Source: Calycina herbarum (Eukaryota; Ascomycota; Leotiomycetes; Helotiales; Pezizellaceae). From it: a DNA stretch of 64,000 bases. The notes under the pieces were generated by a model that was not told the origin of the DNA, made no database searches, and saw only the letters and a program-made list of their open reading frames with translations. Location of the stretch: contig LLEY01000112.1 of the NCBI GenBank assembly GCA_001414485.1, forward strand, positions 141,435 through 205,434. Reading direction: 5' to 3'. Position 1 is the stretch's first letter, and every line of letters starts with the position of its first letter. A program made the position numbers and the translations under genes. Of this stretch, positions 22,561 to 31,975 are shown piece after piece.

Positions 22561-25500
22561 TCAACCATAAAGCCCCAAATCCCGTAATCCCCTCTCATCC
22601 AACGACTGCTCAGTCCCCTCCGTTCGATCCGTCCCTCCACCCCTCCTATTCTCAGTAGGAAACCTCCTCAACCCCTCCCCAAACCCCTCACTCCTCTCCG
22701 TATCCGCCTCACTACCAGTCGCAGTAACAACCTCACTCTCACTCCCCAAAAAACCACTCACAACCCTCATACTCAACTTTCCTGGTTTCGAGACCCGCCG
22801 TTGGGAATTCCCAATATCAACCAACGAACCCGAAGAATTGCGTGTAAAGCCTTCCGAAGCCTTACGTTTAACAACTGTTTGACTTCTCGCAAGTGTTGGA
22901 CTCGTCGGCCTACTTGACTTTTGGCTAGACGGTTTGTGGGCGTAGGCCTGAAAAGCATCAACAAGAGCCCCAACCTTATTCACTTTATTCTGATCATCCC
23001 CAGAACGCAATCTGGTCCTCATCCCCTTCCCAGAATTAAGTTCCTCCCCCGTGACCTCCCAACGCCCCTTCTCCCTAACTCTCGCAGGCTCAACAGCTCC
23101 AAACCTCAAGTTCACAATACACGGATTATCATCACCAGTGTTATTGCTACTCTCGCTTTCCATGTTCCCAGTTCCGCCCAATTGCTCTCCAAACGTGGAG
23201 AACTTGAATCCCGAGGCGTAGGTGAGGGCAGAGGTGTAGGTCAGTCCCGAGGCGTGGGAGATGCCTGATGTGGCTCTCATGGGCTCCTTGGTTTCTTTGG
23301 CTTGTAGGGTGTTGATCATCTCGTCTATTCTGCTGCTGAGTCTTTGGGGTTGGTTTTTTCGGTTAGGTTGGTCACTTTTGAGTCGAAGGGGGAGGACTAA
23401 TTCTGCTTCTCCGAATACGGGTTGGCGAAGTTTCGGTGGTGGGGTACTCTCTTTGGTAATTTCAACAACCAAAGGAGCTGTGTCTTGTTCAATGGGAAGG
23501 TCATCAACATGCTTTTCTGGATGCGAATTTGCATGTGGGGTTGATATGTGTTCTTGGACTATGTCTTCGACGTGTTCGAATGAAGCCTCCTCACTTCTGT
23601 TTCGTGGTTCGGAAATCGAATTAATGATGATAGCTTGACTCTCGACGATGCTTGAAATTGGAGGCCCCTCCTCATCAAGCACTTTGTCATTCGCAATGTT
23701 TCCATTGACAGAGCCCGTTGGTGATCCACGACTACCACTGTACTCAGTTGAGACTCTTCTGCGACCTGGCGAGTCCTTATCTTTATATTCCATTGCAAGA
23801 TCAAACCAAGTCTTGAAAGACTCCGACATCTGGATCGACCCCGGTACATAATGGCCACTAGAGTCCCTACTAGGATGCGTAGCTTTATACTCTTTCGCAA
23901 GATCAAACCAAGTCTTATTCGATTCCGGATCTTCAGACTCCAAGAAAAGCTCGCGCTCTTCATCGCCCATGATACCTCGGAGCATACGCGTCATCTCTTC
24001 CTTGGACATCGATTCGCTCGGGGAGTCAGAGAACTGGCTGCCAAGGAAACTTCGTGCAAAATCGCTTTTCACTTCAGTTTCGAAAGGGCAAACTTCTTCT
24101 TCTAAGGTTTTCTCTTGTTCCTCGAGCTCCTCTCGCTCAACTACAACCATCGATGGCTCGTTGTAGTTCAGGCTTGAGCAGACTGGTTGACTTTCGAATG
24201 TCAATTGCTCGAGAAATTCCGTTTGCAACTCGCATGCACTCATGAGAGTCTCAGCATTTGCTAGCCCAGAAGCCAATTGATCGAATAAAGCAATTCCTTC
24301 ATCGAAGGACGCAAGACCTTCGTCGAAGGATGTGCTTTGTGTTTTGGTTGCCACAGCTGGAACTGATTCCTGCAGTAGCTGAGTGCTTCCCGAGTTTTCC
24401 ATAGCAGACCACAATCGATCAATTTGGGGAACCTCCAATAATCCAAGGTTGCTATCGTCCACACGGTTGTATCCTAGCAACGCAGGATTTTTATCGATTG
24501 GTGTTACGCTCGAAGAAGCTTCCATACTTGGGTGGTTGAGTGAAGACGAATTTCGTTCGGCTGGCAACCACAAGATCTCATGTCCATTTTCTTCCAGTTC
24601 CTTCAAACCCGGAATTGGTGCCCAATTTGGATACACTTTAATGAAGCAGCTTTTGGGATCGTAGGTGCAAAAGTTAGAGTAACCACGACGTGATTGCTCA
24701 TGCAATCTGGCAATAGCTTCGGTTTTGCTGCTGTACTCGACGATATGGCCGGCCGAATATCTGGTTTTGGGGAAATCAACATATGTTGGCACTGAGAGAG
24801 GCGATGGAGTATTCTCTGAAACGGGTTGCTTGATATCTGGTTTGAAAGCAACTGGCTTTCCTGGAGAGGTAATCCGGCGCTTTCTTATCGGAGACGAAAG
24901 ACATTCAGACGACTTCTTTTTATTCGTTTCGGTGAGGTCCAATGTAACGTGGTGTGGAGTAAGCGACTTGGGTGAAAATTTGTTGAACCGAAATGGCTCT
25001 GGTGGTGTACGAAAGTGGATTGATTCCTCGAGCACTTTGTTCGCGAAGCACCCTGTTTCAACTCGCTCTTCGCAAGATGAAATTCTCTGCCGTCTCAAGT
25101 AGGGGGTGACCTATTGAAGTTTAGCTTCCGATTCTTCATGAGGTGATTGGAAGAGATCCTACCTGGCGTAGGATATTGTTTCCAATAGCGATCGTATTCC
25201 AGACATCCAAGTCATCCTGCTCCAAGCTCGTATCTTCACTGACATGAAAGTTCTTCGTAACCTTTGCTAAAGTGAGTCGAAGGTTTTGCTTCGCGATATC
25301 ATTTTCGATCAATGCTTCCAAGGAAGAGATTGATCCCGTATCCGCATGTGAAATTTTTTTTCCTTCGATCTTGTTATAGAAATCTGGGTCAAAATCCTGA
25401 CTGTCGAAACTGGGATCTACTTCACGAACCTGAATAGTTGGTCTTTGGTCCCGGAAATTTGACGGTTCAAAAATCTCTCCTTCTCCGCAAGTGTACAGCT

Positions 25501-26660
25501 GTGAGGCTTTCCTACTTGTAGGATCCAAGCAATCGTCTCCTAGAAAATCGACTGCCTTCGTCGGTTGGTATTTCTCTGGGGAAGGACATGCTGAGAGCTC
25601 TCCAATATTGGAACATCCGGCATCGGAACGATCGCAATGTGCTTCTATAAGGGCACAAAGATAATCGTCCGGGGTTTTCGCCCCATCTTCTGTTACCCAT
25701 GATTTAATTGAGTCAACCGCAGTTGAATCGGTTGAAGCAGTTGAAGCATCCCCACGAGTTTTAACAATTGTTGGGCCATCACTGCTTTTCTCTTTACCTT
25801 TTGCTTTCGAGGACTGGGTTGTCTTTGGAGCGTTTATATCCGTATTGCTCGATACCAATAAGTCTTCAGCTTGTTTTATCCTAACGTCTTCAAAAGTATT
25901 AGCTCCTTCTGCCAAAGTCTTGCTATAGAGTTCTTACCTTCTGCCATACACTCCACACGCTCTGTGAAGGACATCCCATCAAGGCTGGCACCTGGAAGAT
26001 GCAATGAGAGCACTGTTTTATGGTTTTGAGGGGTTGCGGGGAGGTCATTCTTCGGCGTAGATTTGATCTTGGTTTCATTGTTGGACCAAGGGAGGAACGG
26101 ATCTGCCAATGAGGACATATATTCACGTTGGCTTGTGCTGCGAGAAAGGGTGCTGTATCTGGCAGATACCTTGTTGGTGACTCGACCGAAAATGTCGCTC
26201 AAACTTTGGCGTCTTCGGGGTGTGGTTGGTGGTTTGTCGTTTCCTATACTTGGTGAGTATGGGACACAAATCTGAGCTGCAAGATATTACCCGTGGTTTC
26301 GACAGTTTTGCTTGCTGAAGTGCTCACAGGCCGAGGAGAGTTCACTTGGGGTATTTGTTCTTCGCTGCCGGAGCTGGAAGCTGAGGGTCTTTGTCGTCGA
26401 GAGAAGAGATCCCACGCAGATTTTCTCTTACTAGGGGTTCTTGTGAGGGTTCTCGGAGTGCTGCTCTCGGAACCAGCTCGTGATCTTCGACGCAACGAAA
26501 GGGCTTTTATCGAACCAAGCAGTCTTCCTTTCTTGGACGACGGAACATTTGCCTCGCCATCTTGAGATGGGTTGTAGGTGTTGCAGGTGAGAGTCGGGTG
26601 TGGCTTGGGAGTACGGGGAAAGGGACTGAACTCGACGTTCGCTGCTTTTGATGTAGCCAT
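22561..26660 (-). CDS. Large Ser-rich hypothetical protein (about 1316 aa)
   Basis: My model has four exons: 26660-26291, 26243-25938, 25887-25163 and 25110-22561. All phases close, giving 1316 aa. The protein is hydrophilic and rich in Ser, Glu and Pro. Its N-terminal half is basic (KALSLRRRSRAGS), with TPRTLTRTPSKRK and repeated Ser/Thr-Pro sites suggesting kinase targets. The third exon is acidic. The fourth carries two close copies of KTWFDLA(K/M)EYK about 38 residues apart, then a C-terminal stretch rich in Arg, Ser and Gly. I do not recognise a domain. The second intron is ambiguous: a 50-nt intron ending AAG keeps frame and has branch GCTAATAC, while a 29-nt alternative ending CAG adds seven residues but is too short to be typical. 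Disordered scaffold or regulatory protein is only an inference. Confidence 0.7.
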
Positions 26661-26956
26661 AATGACTTTGGAAATCTATCTGAAACCTAATCAGCAGAAA
26701 CTCGAATTGAGAGTAGGGAATGGGAAAGGAAAACTGCAACTTACTTGTCCAAAAGGATTTGATAGACAATGTAACTGACGAATGCAGTCAACAGGAACGG
26801 TTGCTATACCCAAAATTGCAACATGCTAGAATTTAAAGTGGTTGAAATGAATCTGGTTGGATTGTTGTGAAGAAAATCAACATGCAAAGAAGGTACTCAC
26901 TTACTCCCCCCTGCACGCAAGCGAGAGCATCGCTCCTGCCCTCGTCTGAAAAAGGG
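26661..26956. other. 5' flank of the large Ser-rich gene
   Basis: This is the leader/promoter sequence. No gene is seen. Confidence 0.3.
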
Positions 26957-27173
26957 GCCACCAGGGGGTGCAGCCGTCGTGAGAATATGCTCAGTGCTTA
27001 GGAACATTAAAGTACGAAAATAAAAGCTTCAACCGCTTTCTAAAATAAGATTCCACCTATATTAATGTATTCTACGCATTTGTTCAACCTGTCTAAAATC
27101 GGTTTGCGAACTTATTTTCTGTGTTGGCAAGCACGAAGCATATTCTCACGAACGGCTGCACCCCCTGGTGGGC
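26957..27173. mobile_element. 217-bp inverted-repeat element (MITE-like)
   Basis: The left arm at 26957-26991 (GCCACCAGGGGGTGCAGCCG...) and the right arm at 27137-27173 are reverse complements over about 35 bp, with two single-base gaps. The interior is AT-rich and non-coding. No clear target-site duplication is visible. It lies in the divergent promoter between the Ser-rich gene and the RRM gene. Confidence 0.6.
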
Positions 27174-27565
27174 AGAGGAATGATTAGAATGGCCTTGAGG
27201 GACCACTTCAGTTAAACCACTCTTTTTTGCTATTTAAAACAGAATTAGTGCTTGTATCCTGAAATGATCGTTCCAAGGTTTAGGAATAATCGAAATAAAA
27301 GTGTTGTGATGCGAGGGTATAAATCTTGGGTGCCGCTTTTTCTCGTCCCGTCGCGAGCCTGGCCCAGCCTCGCGTGTCAACCCAAGTTCGCGAAGGCGCT
27401 CTCAATGTATTTCTGCCATCTCCGTTTACCACCAACGCCTCCTCAACCACCATCCTTTCTTCTCCGACCGCATACTCGACATATTCGTTTGCTCTGATAG
27501 AAGAGCGAATATCGTTTACTCGTCTCTTGGTCTACTAATCTTTGTATACTAACCCGCAGCACAAG
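27174..27565. other. 5' flank of the RRM gene
   Basis: This is promoter and leader sequence. A CT-rich tract precedes the ATG at 27566, and no ORF in it has family support. Confidence 0.35.
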
Positions 27566-28821
27566 ATGGCGCCAGGAAAACAGGGGGCAGTCGCCGTGGA
27601 CTTAAACACGATGCTCAATAAAGGTGAACACCACCACTGATGGCGCAGCAGGGTCGGAAACTCTGTCGCAGATGCTGATAATTTACTCCAACAGATCGAC
27701 AACGCCGTAAGAATGAGGCTTTAGCCGCAGAGGTCTTTGGAAAGAATCGCAGAGCATCTGCGCCGGGAGCTGGCTTTGGCAGTCGCAAGCCAGCTGGAAA
27801 CGCCATACCATCGCTCGCAAGCAGAATCGGTGTCGCAAAGGTACGTTATGGATATTCTGGGTCCTTAGGAGGCAGTCTCTAATACTTCGCAGCCATCGAG
27901 ATCCGTATCTTCAGCCTCCTCGTCGAGAATACAAAAGCCTGCCAGACCAGTTCCACGACCAATGGCCCCGAAGCCTGCTGGAGATGTCAATGCCGACTGG
28001 ACACACGATCTCCATAGTCTGAACAGTCCCGATTCTGCTGTCCCTCGAGGCCCAAGAGCAACGCGTCTTCAGCGTCCCCAACGTGGTAACCGCCAGCAAC
28101 AGCTCCATCATGCGCTCAATGGCTCAGCTTCCTCGCCCGCGCTGAATAGCCAATTCAACATTATCGGCAGCTCGAAGCCAGGAATTTCTATTCGAGGAGT
28201 GGCAGGACCGTATATTGTTGTCGCAAAGAATCTTGCGCCGGGAACAACCGTTGCAGATATCGAGAGCGCAATGCTTCCAATCGGTGGCAAGGTTATGGAA
28301 TGCATTCTTATCGCTGAGAAGCCAAAAGTTATTGCGGAGGTTGAGTTTGAGACCAAAGAAGGGGCTGATAATGTCGTGGACACCCTAAACAACCAAAATG
28401 TAAGGTTTACCTTTTCTTCAAATCACTAATCGTAAGCTAACATTCCTTGCCACAGGCCGACGGCAATATCCTTTCAGTTTACCATAAAGTTGGCGCTCCA
28501 GCCTCCAGACCTGCTAGAAATACCACAGGAGCTCCATTGGGTCCCCGAGCAGACACTGAGCGATACTCCGATGACACTCGATCCGGTTATACATCTGAAC
28601 GATACACCCCCAAAGACCGACGAGGAGACCGCGAAGATATCGTAGATGGTTCATACGGATTTGAAGCGATGGAGACTGATGACAACAATTACTCAGACGG
28701 ACGTCGAGGTGAACTATACAGCGACAGCATGGTAGGAGGCCGGGGACGAGATCGTGGACGTGGTGACAGCAGGGACCGAGGACGTGGCAATAACGGAGGT
28801 CGTGGATACAACAACAGATGA
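27566..28821 (+). CDS. RRM-type RNA-binding protein with RG-rich tail
   Basis: Four exons (27566-27623, 27695-27840, 27893-28399, 28456-28821) give 358 aa. A basic N-terminus carries RQRRKNEALAAEVFGKNRRA. The middle contains an RRM fold: beta1 GPYIVVAKNLAPGTT, then helix 1, then ESAMLPIGGKVMECIL, and beta3-like KVIAEVEFETKEGADNVV. The RNP1 motif is weak. The C-terminus is rich in Arg-Gly and Arg-Asp (GRGRDRGRGDSRDRGRGN), a typical RNA-binding or methylation tail. The layout resembles mRNA export adaptors of the Aly/REF/Yra1/Mlo3 type, but I cannot fix the ortholog. The protein is probably nuclear. Confidence 0.82.
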
Positions 28822-29119
28822 AGCAAAGAGGACTCGAATTATCTTTGAAGTTTACAATGGCACCAATATACCCAAAGGCGCGCCCCTTGTTGATGAATTG
28901 GTATGGAGCATCACATAACAGAAAGTTCTGGGAATCTTGCTTTCTGGTCGGAGATATCTGATTGCATACTGATGCGCCTTTAGAAAAAGGGGAGACGAGC
29001 CATTAATTTTGTACGAATAATATGAAACCTAAATGAAATGTGTATAAAATCTATTTTTGCTTGTATCTTGTGAAAATTAGAAGGGGGAAACGAAGTTGAA
29101 GTAAGGATATAAAGAAAGG
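28822..29119. other. 3' flank of the RRM gene
   Basis: This holds the 3' untranslated and spacer sequence before the second palindromic array. No gene is seen. Confidence 0.35.
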
Positions 29120-29545
29120 CTGTTACAGGTAACCTACAATAACTCGGCGTTTTTTTACAAGATATTTCTACAAGATGTCGCTATTGGTGGGTGACCTACC
29201 AATAGCCCAACTTTTCTACAAGATATTTCTACAAGATGTGGATATCAGACTATTAGTAAGTGACCTACAAATAGCCCGGCCTTTTCTACAAGATGTGGAT
29301 CTCTGATAATCAGTAGGTAACCTACAAATTGCCCGAGTTTTCTACAAGATATTTCTACAAGATGTAGCTATTGGTAGGTGACCTACAAATAGCTGGAATG
29401 ATTACTACAGTGCAATCCATAAATAATCTACAAATTACTTAACATTTTCAATAGCTATCTCCGGGTAGCCACAGAGCTATTTCCAGTAAACTATAAGTAG
29501 TTAATTCACTTCAACAGCTATTCTCAGGTAAGCTACAAATAACTC
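29120..29545. repeat. Array of palindromic repeats, locus 2
   Basis: Five good and three or four weaker copies of the palindrome seen at 10.9-11.4 kb occur, with centres near 29130, 29191, 29260, 29319, 29380, 29425, 29467, 29492 and 29530. The best copy is GCTATTGGTGGGTGACCTAC at about 29180-29199. The first copies are about 60-69 bp apart. They are separated by a shared spacer built from repeated TTTCTACAAGATAT and CTACAAGATG blocks. No coding region is present. Confidence 0.72.
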
Positions 29546-29772
29546 AATAAACACTGTTAGATCATACCAGCAGCAATTAACTCTCGCTCTTTTGATTTCA
29601 GTAATCACTTCAAGAAATTTCCAGGTTGTTTTGGATGCAACGTCCTCTCGGGTAATTTTTGGATACATGACTTTCTCTCCCCACATATACTACTTCCTGT
29701 CTATCCTTCAACCCCAAAATCCCCTACACCTCCAACACCCCCAACACCCCCAGCACTCGTTTGAGTGCTCTT

Positions 29773-30105
29773 CTACATGCTCGTTTCTGTTTGAGTGCTC
29801 TTCTGTGTACTAGTTTCGGTCTGAGTATTTGTCTGAGTACTCGTTTGGGTACTTGTCTGAAAACCAATGCCATCCATCCCACCAATAACAACATTAACCT
29901 CATGAATCCACTTAGTACTTGTTGCAGCAATCCCATTCCCTTGATCCATTTCCGCCTCGATATACGTATCTTCGTGTCTCCCGAGCCAGTCGAGTCCTGA
30001 GATTTTGATGTGCGTTTTGTTGTGTGCGATATCGATACTTCGTGGGTTTGTCGATGCTGATGCGCCTAGGGCGAAGAGGAGGATGGAAATGTTGGTGAGG
30101 TTCAT
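29773..30105 (-). CDS. Small secreted protein with Thr-Gln-rich repeat tail (paralog 1)
   Basis: This is a 110-aa ORF with a signal peptide (MNLTNISILLFALGASAST). It shares the block NPRSIDIAHNKTHIK with the neighbour at 30752-31021 (NPKRIEFAHNATHIK). The C-terminal third is a TSTQTSTQTNTQTET-type repeat. The frame ends at a TAG (29773-29775) inside the repeat, in a unit where the neighbouring copy has CAG. The same frame stays open beyond it for 23 more codons (KSTQTSAGGVGGVGGVGD...) to a TAG at 29701. The stop may therefore be a recent nonsense mutation, a read-through site or an assembly error. Function is unknown. Confidence 0.6.
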   Translation of the reverse strand: MNLTNISILLFALGASASTNPRSIDIAHNKTHIKISGLDWLGRHEDTYIEAEMDQGNGIAATSTKWIHEVNVVIGGMDGIGFQTSTQTSTQTNTQTETSTQKSTQTETSM

Positions 30106-30751
30106 TTTGGCCTTTGTAAGGTTGGAATTTTAGTTGCGTCGTGTTGGTGTAGGAATAAGTTTTGATTTTCTGGGAAGCAAGATGAGAAGGGAGAGGTGTA
30201 AATGAGGGGGTTTGATTGGTATTTTGTGTTGGCTCCTATCTTGAGGTAGTACCATTTACTAAGTGACGCCAGACTAAAAAATAATTAATATGACGACATG
30301 AGAAAGAACTGCCACACCATTCGATAACAATGGTCAGTTTTTCTACCTCTCTGAAATTCAAGAGTTGTATCTTGTTGATCAGTATGGGAAAATTGAGATT
30401 GAAGGGTCCATCATGAGTGTAAAAGGGGGCAGCAACAGTCGTTCAATTGTCTCAGTTCTCATTGTTTGAATCTATCTCGGTAAACGACCAAACTAAACGA
30501 ATGGTGAATCGAGATGGATTCGGACATCAATCGATTGGCTTGAGGAGAACATTCAAACGGGCGTTGATAGCATATGCCATACCCACTGTTGAGACATTTA
30601 CTCCCGTTACGGCTTTCTTCCCATTAAACAGGATGTTCATTTTTACCTACTCCTCGATCTCAGAACAACAACAACAATTTCAAATCTCAAACCCACATCT
30701 CCCACCATCCCCTCCCAAAATCCACAACCACAAAGTACTTTCCCTTTCACC
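30106..30751. other. Spacer between the two paralogous secreted genes
   Basis: This is the promoter region of the gene at 29773-30105 and the 3' flank of the next. No supported gene is visible. Confidence 0.35.
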
Positions 30752-31021
30752 TCAACCCGTTTTAGTTTCCCCCTCCTCTTTCTTATCAGGCGTAATAACA
30801 GCAGCCCCTCCATTCTCATCAAGCCTTATCCTGATAACCTCCCCACTCAAAGCACCCTCAGTCATCTCCAATGTCATCGTCGCTTCCCCCCCTGAGTTTA
30901 CCATTTTGATATGCGTTGCATTGTGTGCGAACTCGATTCTTTTAGGGTTCGTGGCCGCCGAGATGAGGAGGGCGGAGAATGAGAAGAAGAGAGGGAGGAG
31001 GGTTGCGACTTTCATTTTCAT
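30752..31021 (-). CDS. Small secreted protein (paralog 2)
   Basis: This 89-aa intronless ORF has a clear signal peptide (MKMKVATLLPLFFSFSALLISA). It then has NPKRIEFAHNATHIK, matching the same position in the gene at 29773-30105. The remainder is short, with acidic and Gly residues and a charged tail (DKKEEGETKTG). There are no cysteines in the mature part. The two genes are in the same orientation with 646 bases between them, so a local tandem duplication is likely. No domain is recognised. Confidence 0.65.
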   Translation of the reverse strand: MKMKVATLLPLFFSFSALLISAATNPKRIEFAHNATHIKMVNSGGEATMTLEMTEGALSGEVIRIRLDENGGAAVITPDKKEEGETKTG

Positions 31022-31542
31022 TTATTTGTTGTGTGAGTGTCGGATCTGGTTGAGGTGTTTGTGTATGTTTTCAGAGTACTGGGGAAGTTTTGGGGAGTTT
31101 ATGTCTTTGGGGAAGGCAAGAGAAGGAAAGGAAGGAGTGTGAGTGAGGCGTTCTGAGGGGCCTACTTAAAAGGTAGTGTCTCGCTAAGAGACGTCTAATG
31201 AGAATATGACATATCGACGTATTGTTGAGACTAAATAAACATGACGAAACGTTGGGAAGATTGTTTGGTTTCTCATCGCCGCCGCGTTCTGTTAGGGCAG
31301 GGGCGAACCTAGTCGGTCCCTTTATAGCAGGGTCATCTACATTCCTGGTCACGGCTTATCAGCGAGGAGTATAAATATGGCACGTAGGCACTTACCAGCA
31401 ACCAAGTCCTAAATTTTGAATCAGTCCCTAGACATGCATGTACAACATACGTAATTGGAAGAAAGAAAAAGAAAGAAAAGTTGCCTAGTCCAAAAACTCG
31501 GCTTATTGGGCTCAATGATCTCCATGCAATGTCTCGAGTCTG
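31022..31542. other. Intergenic, no gene seen
   Basis: This is upstream sequence of paralog 2. Open frames are short and unsupported. Confidence 0.35.
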
Positions 31543-31773
31543 CTAAATTACATAGAATGATTCTGTAACTCCCTCACCAGCAATATCCACCCCCATCAAC
31601 GACTTAGCGTCATGACCAGAAAAAGTCCCATCCTCACCATACAACTTTACCCTCCCCCCTTTGCCCATGTAGATCATGAGCTGTAGCGTACAACCGCTTC
31701 CTTTATGAAAATCGTACCTTCTTTCTGGCTTGGTGATTTTTGCCATCCGCCAAGTGACTTTCGTGGGTATCAT
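31543..31773 (-). CDS. Short hypothetical ORF, possibly a fragment
   Basis: This 76-aa ORF (ending GHDAKSLMGVDIAGEGVTES then FYVI) has a protein-like composition with alternating hydrophobic and Gly-rich stretches. It lacks a signal peptide and has no upstream exon I can join with confidence. It could be the last exon of a degraded secreted-protein gene in this small cluster. Confidence is low. Confidence 0.25.
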   Translation of the reverse strand: MIPTKVTWRMAKITKPERRYDFHKGSGCTLQLMIYMGKGGRVKLYGEDGTFSGHDAKSLMGVDIAGEGVTESFYVI

Positions 31774-31975
31774 TGATCAAAAAAAAGCGACCCTTCGTCG
31801 AAACACACCAAAACTTCTTCTGCACCGGAGCTAGATTCATTGTACCAAGGCGGTACAACGCAATAACCAAATGCCAGGTGACGCCTGATATGATATAGCT
31901 GAAAGCTCGGTAACAAAATGAGATAGTGCTGACGGCAATGCCTGATGGCACAGGCATAGTGAGTGATAATGAGGC

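Noticed and set aside
30447..31142. 231-codon plus-strand frame
   Set aside because: It overlaps the antisense of a secreted protein gene and its promoter, with no domain.
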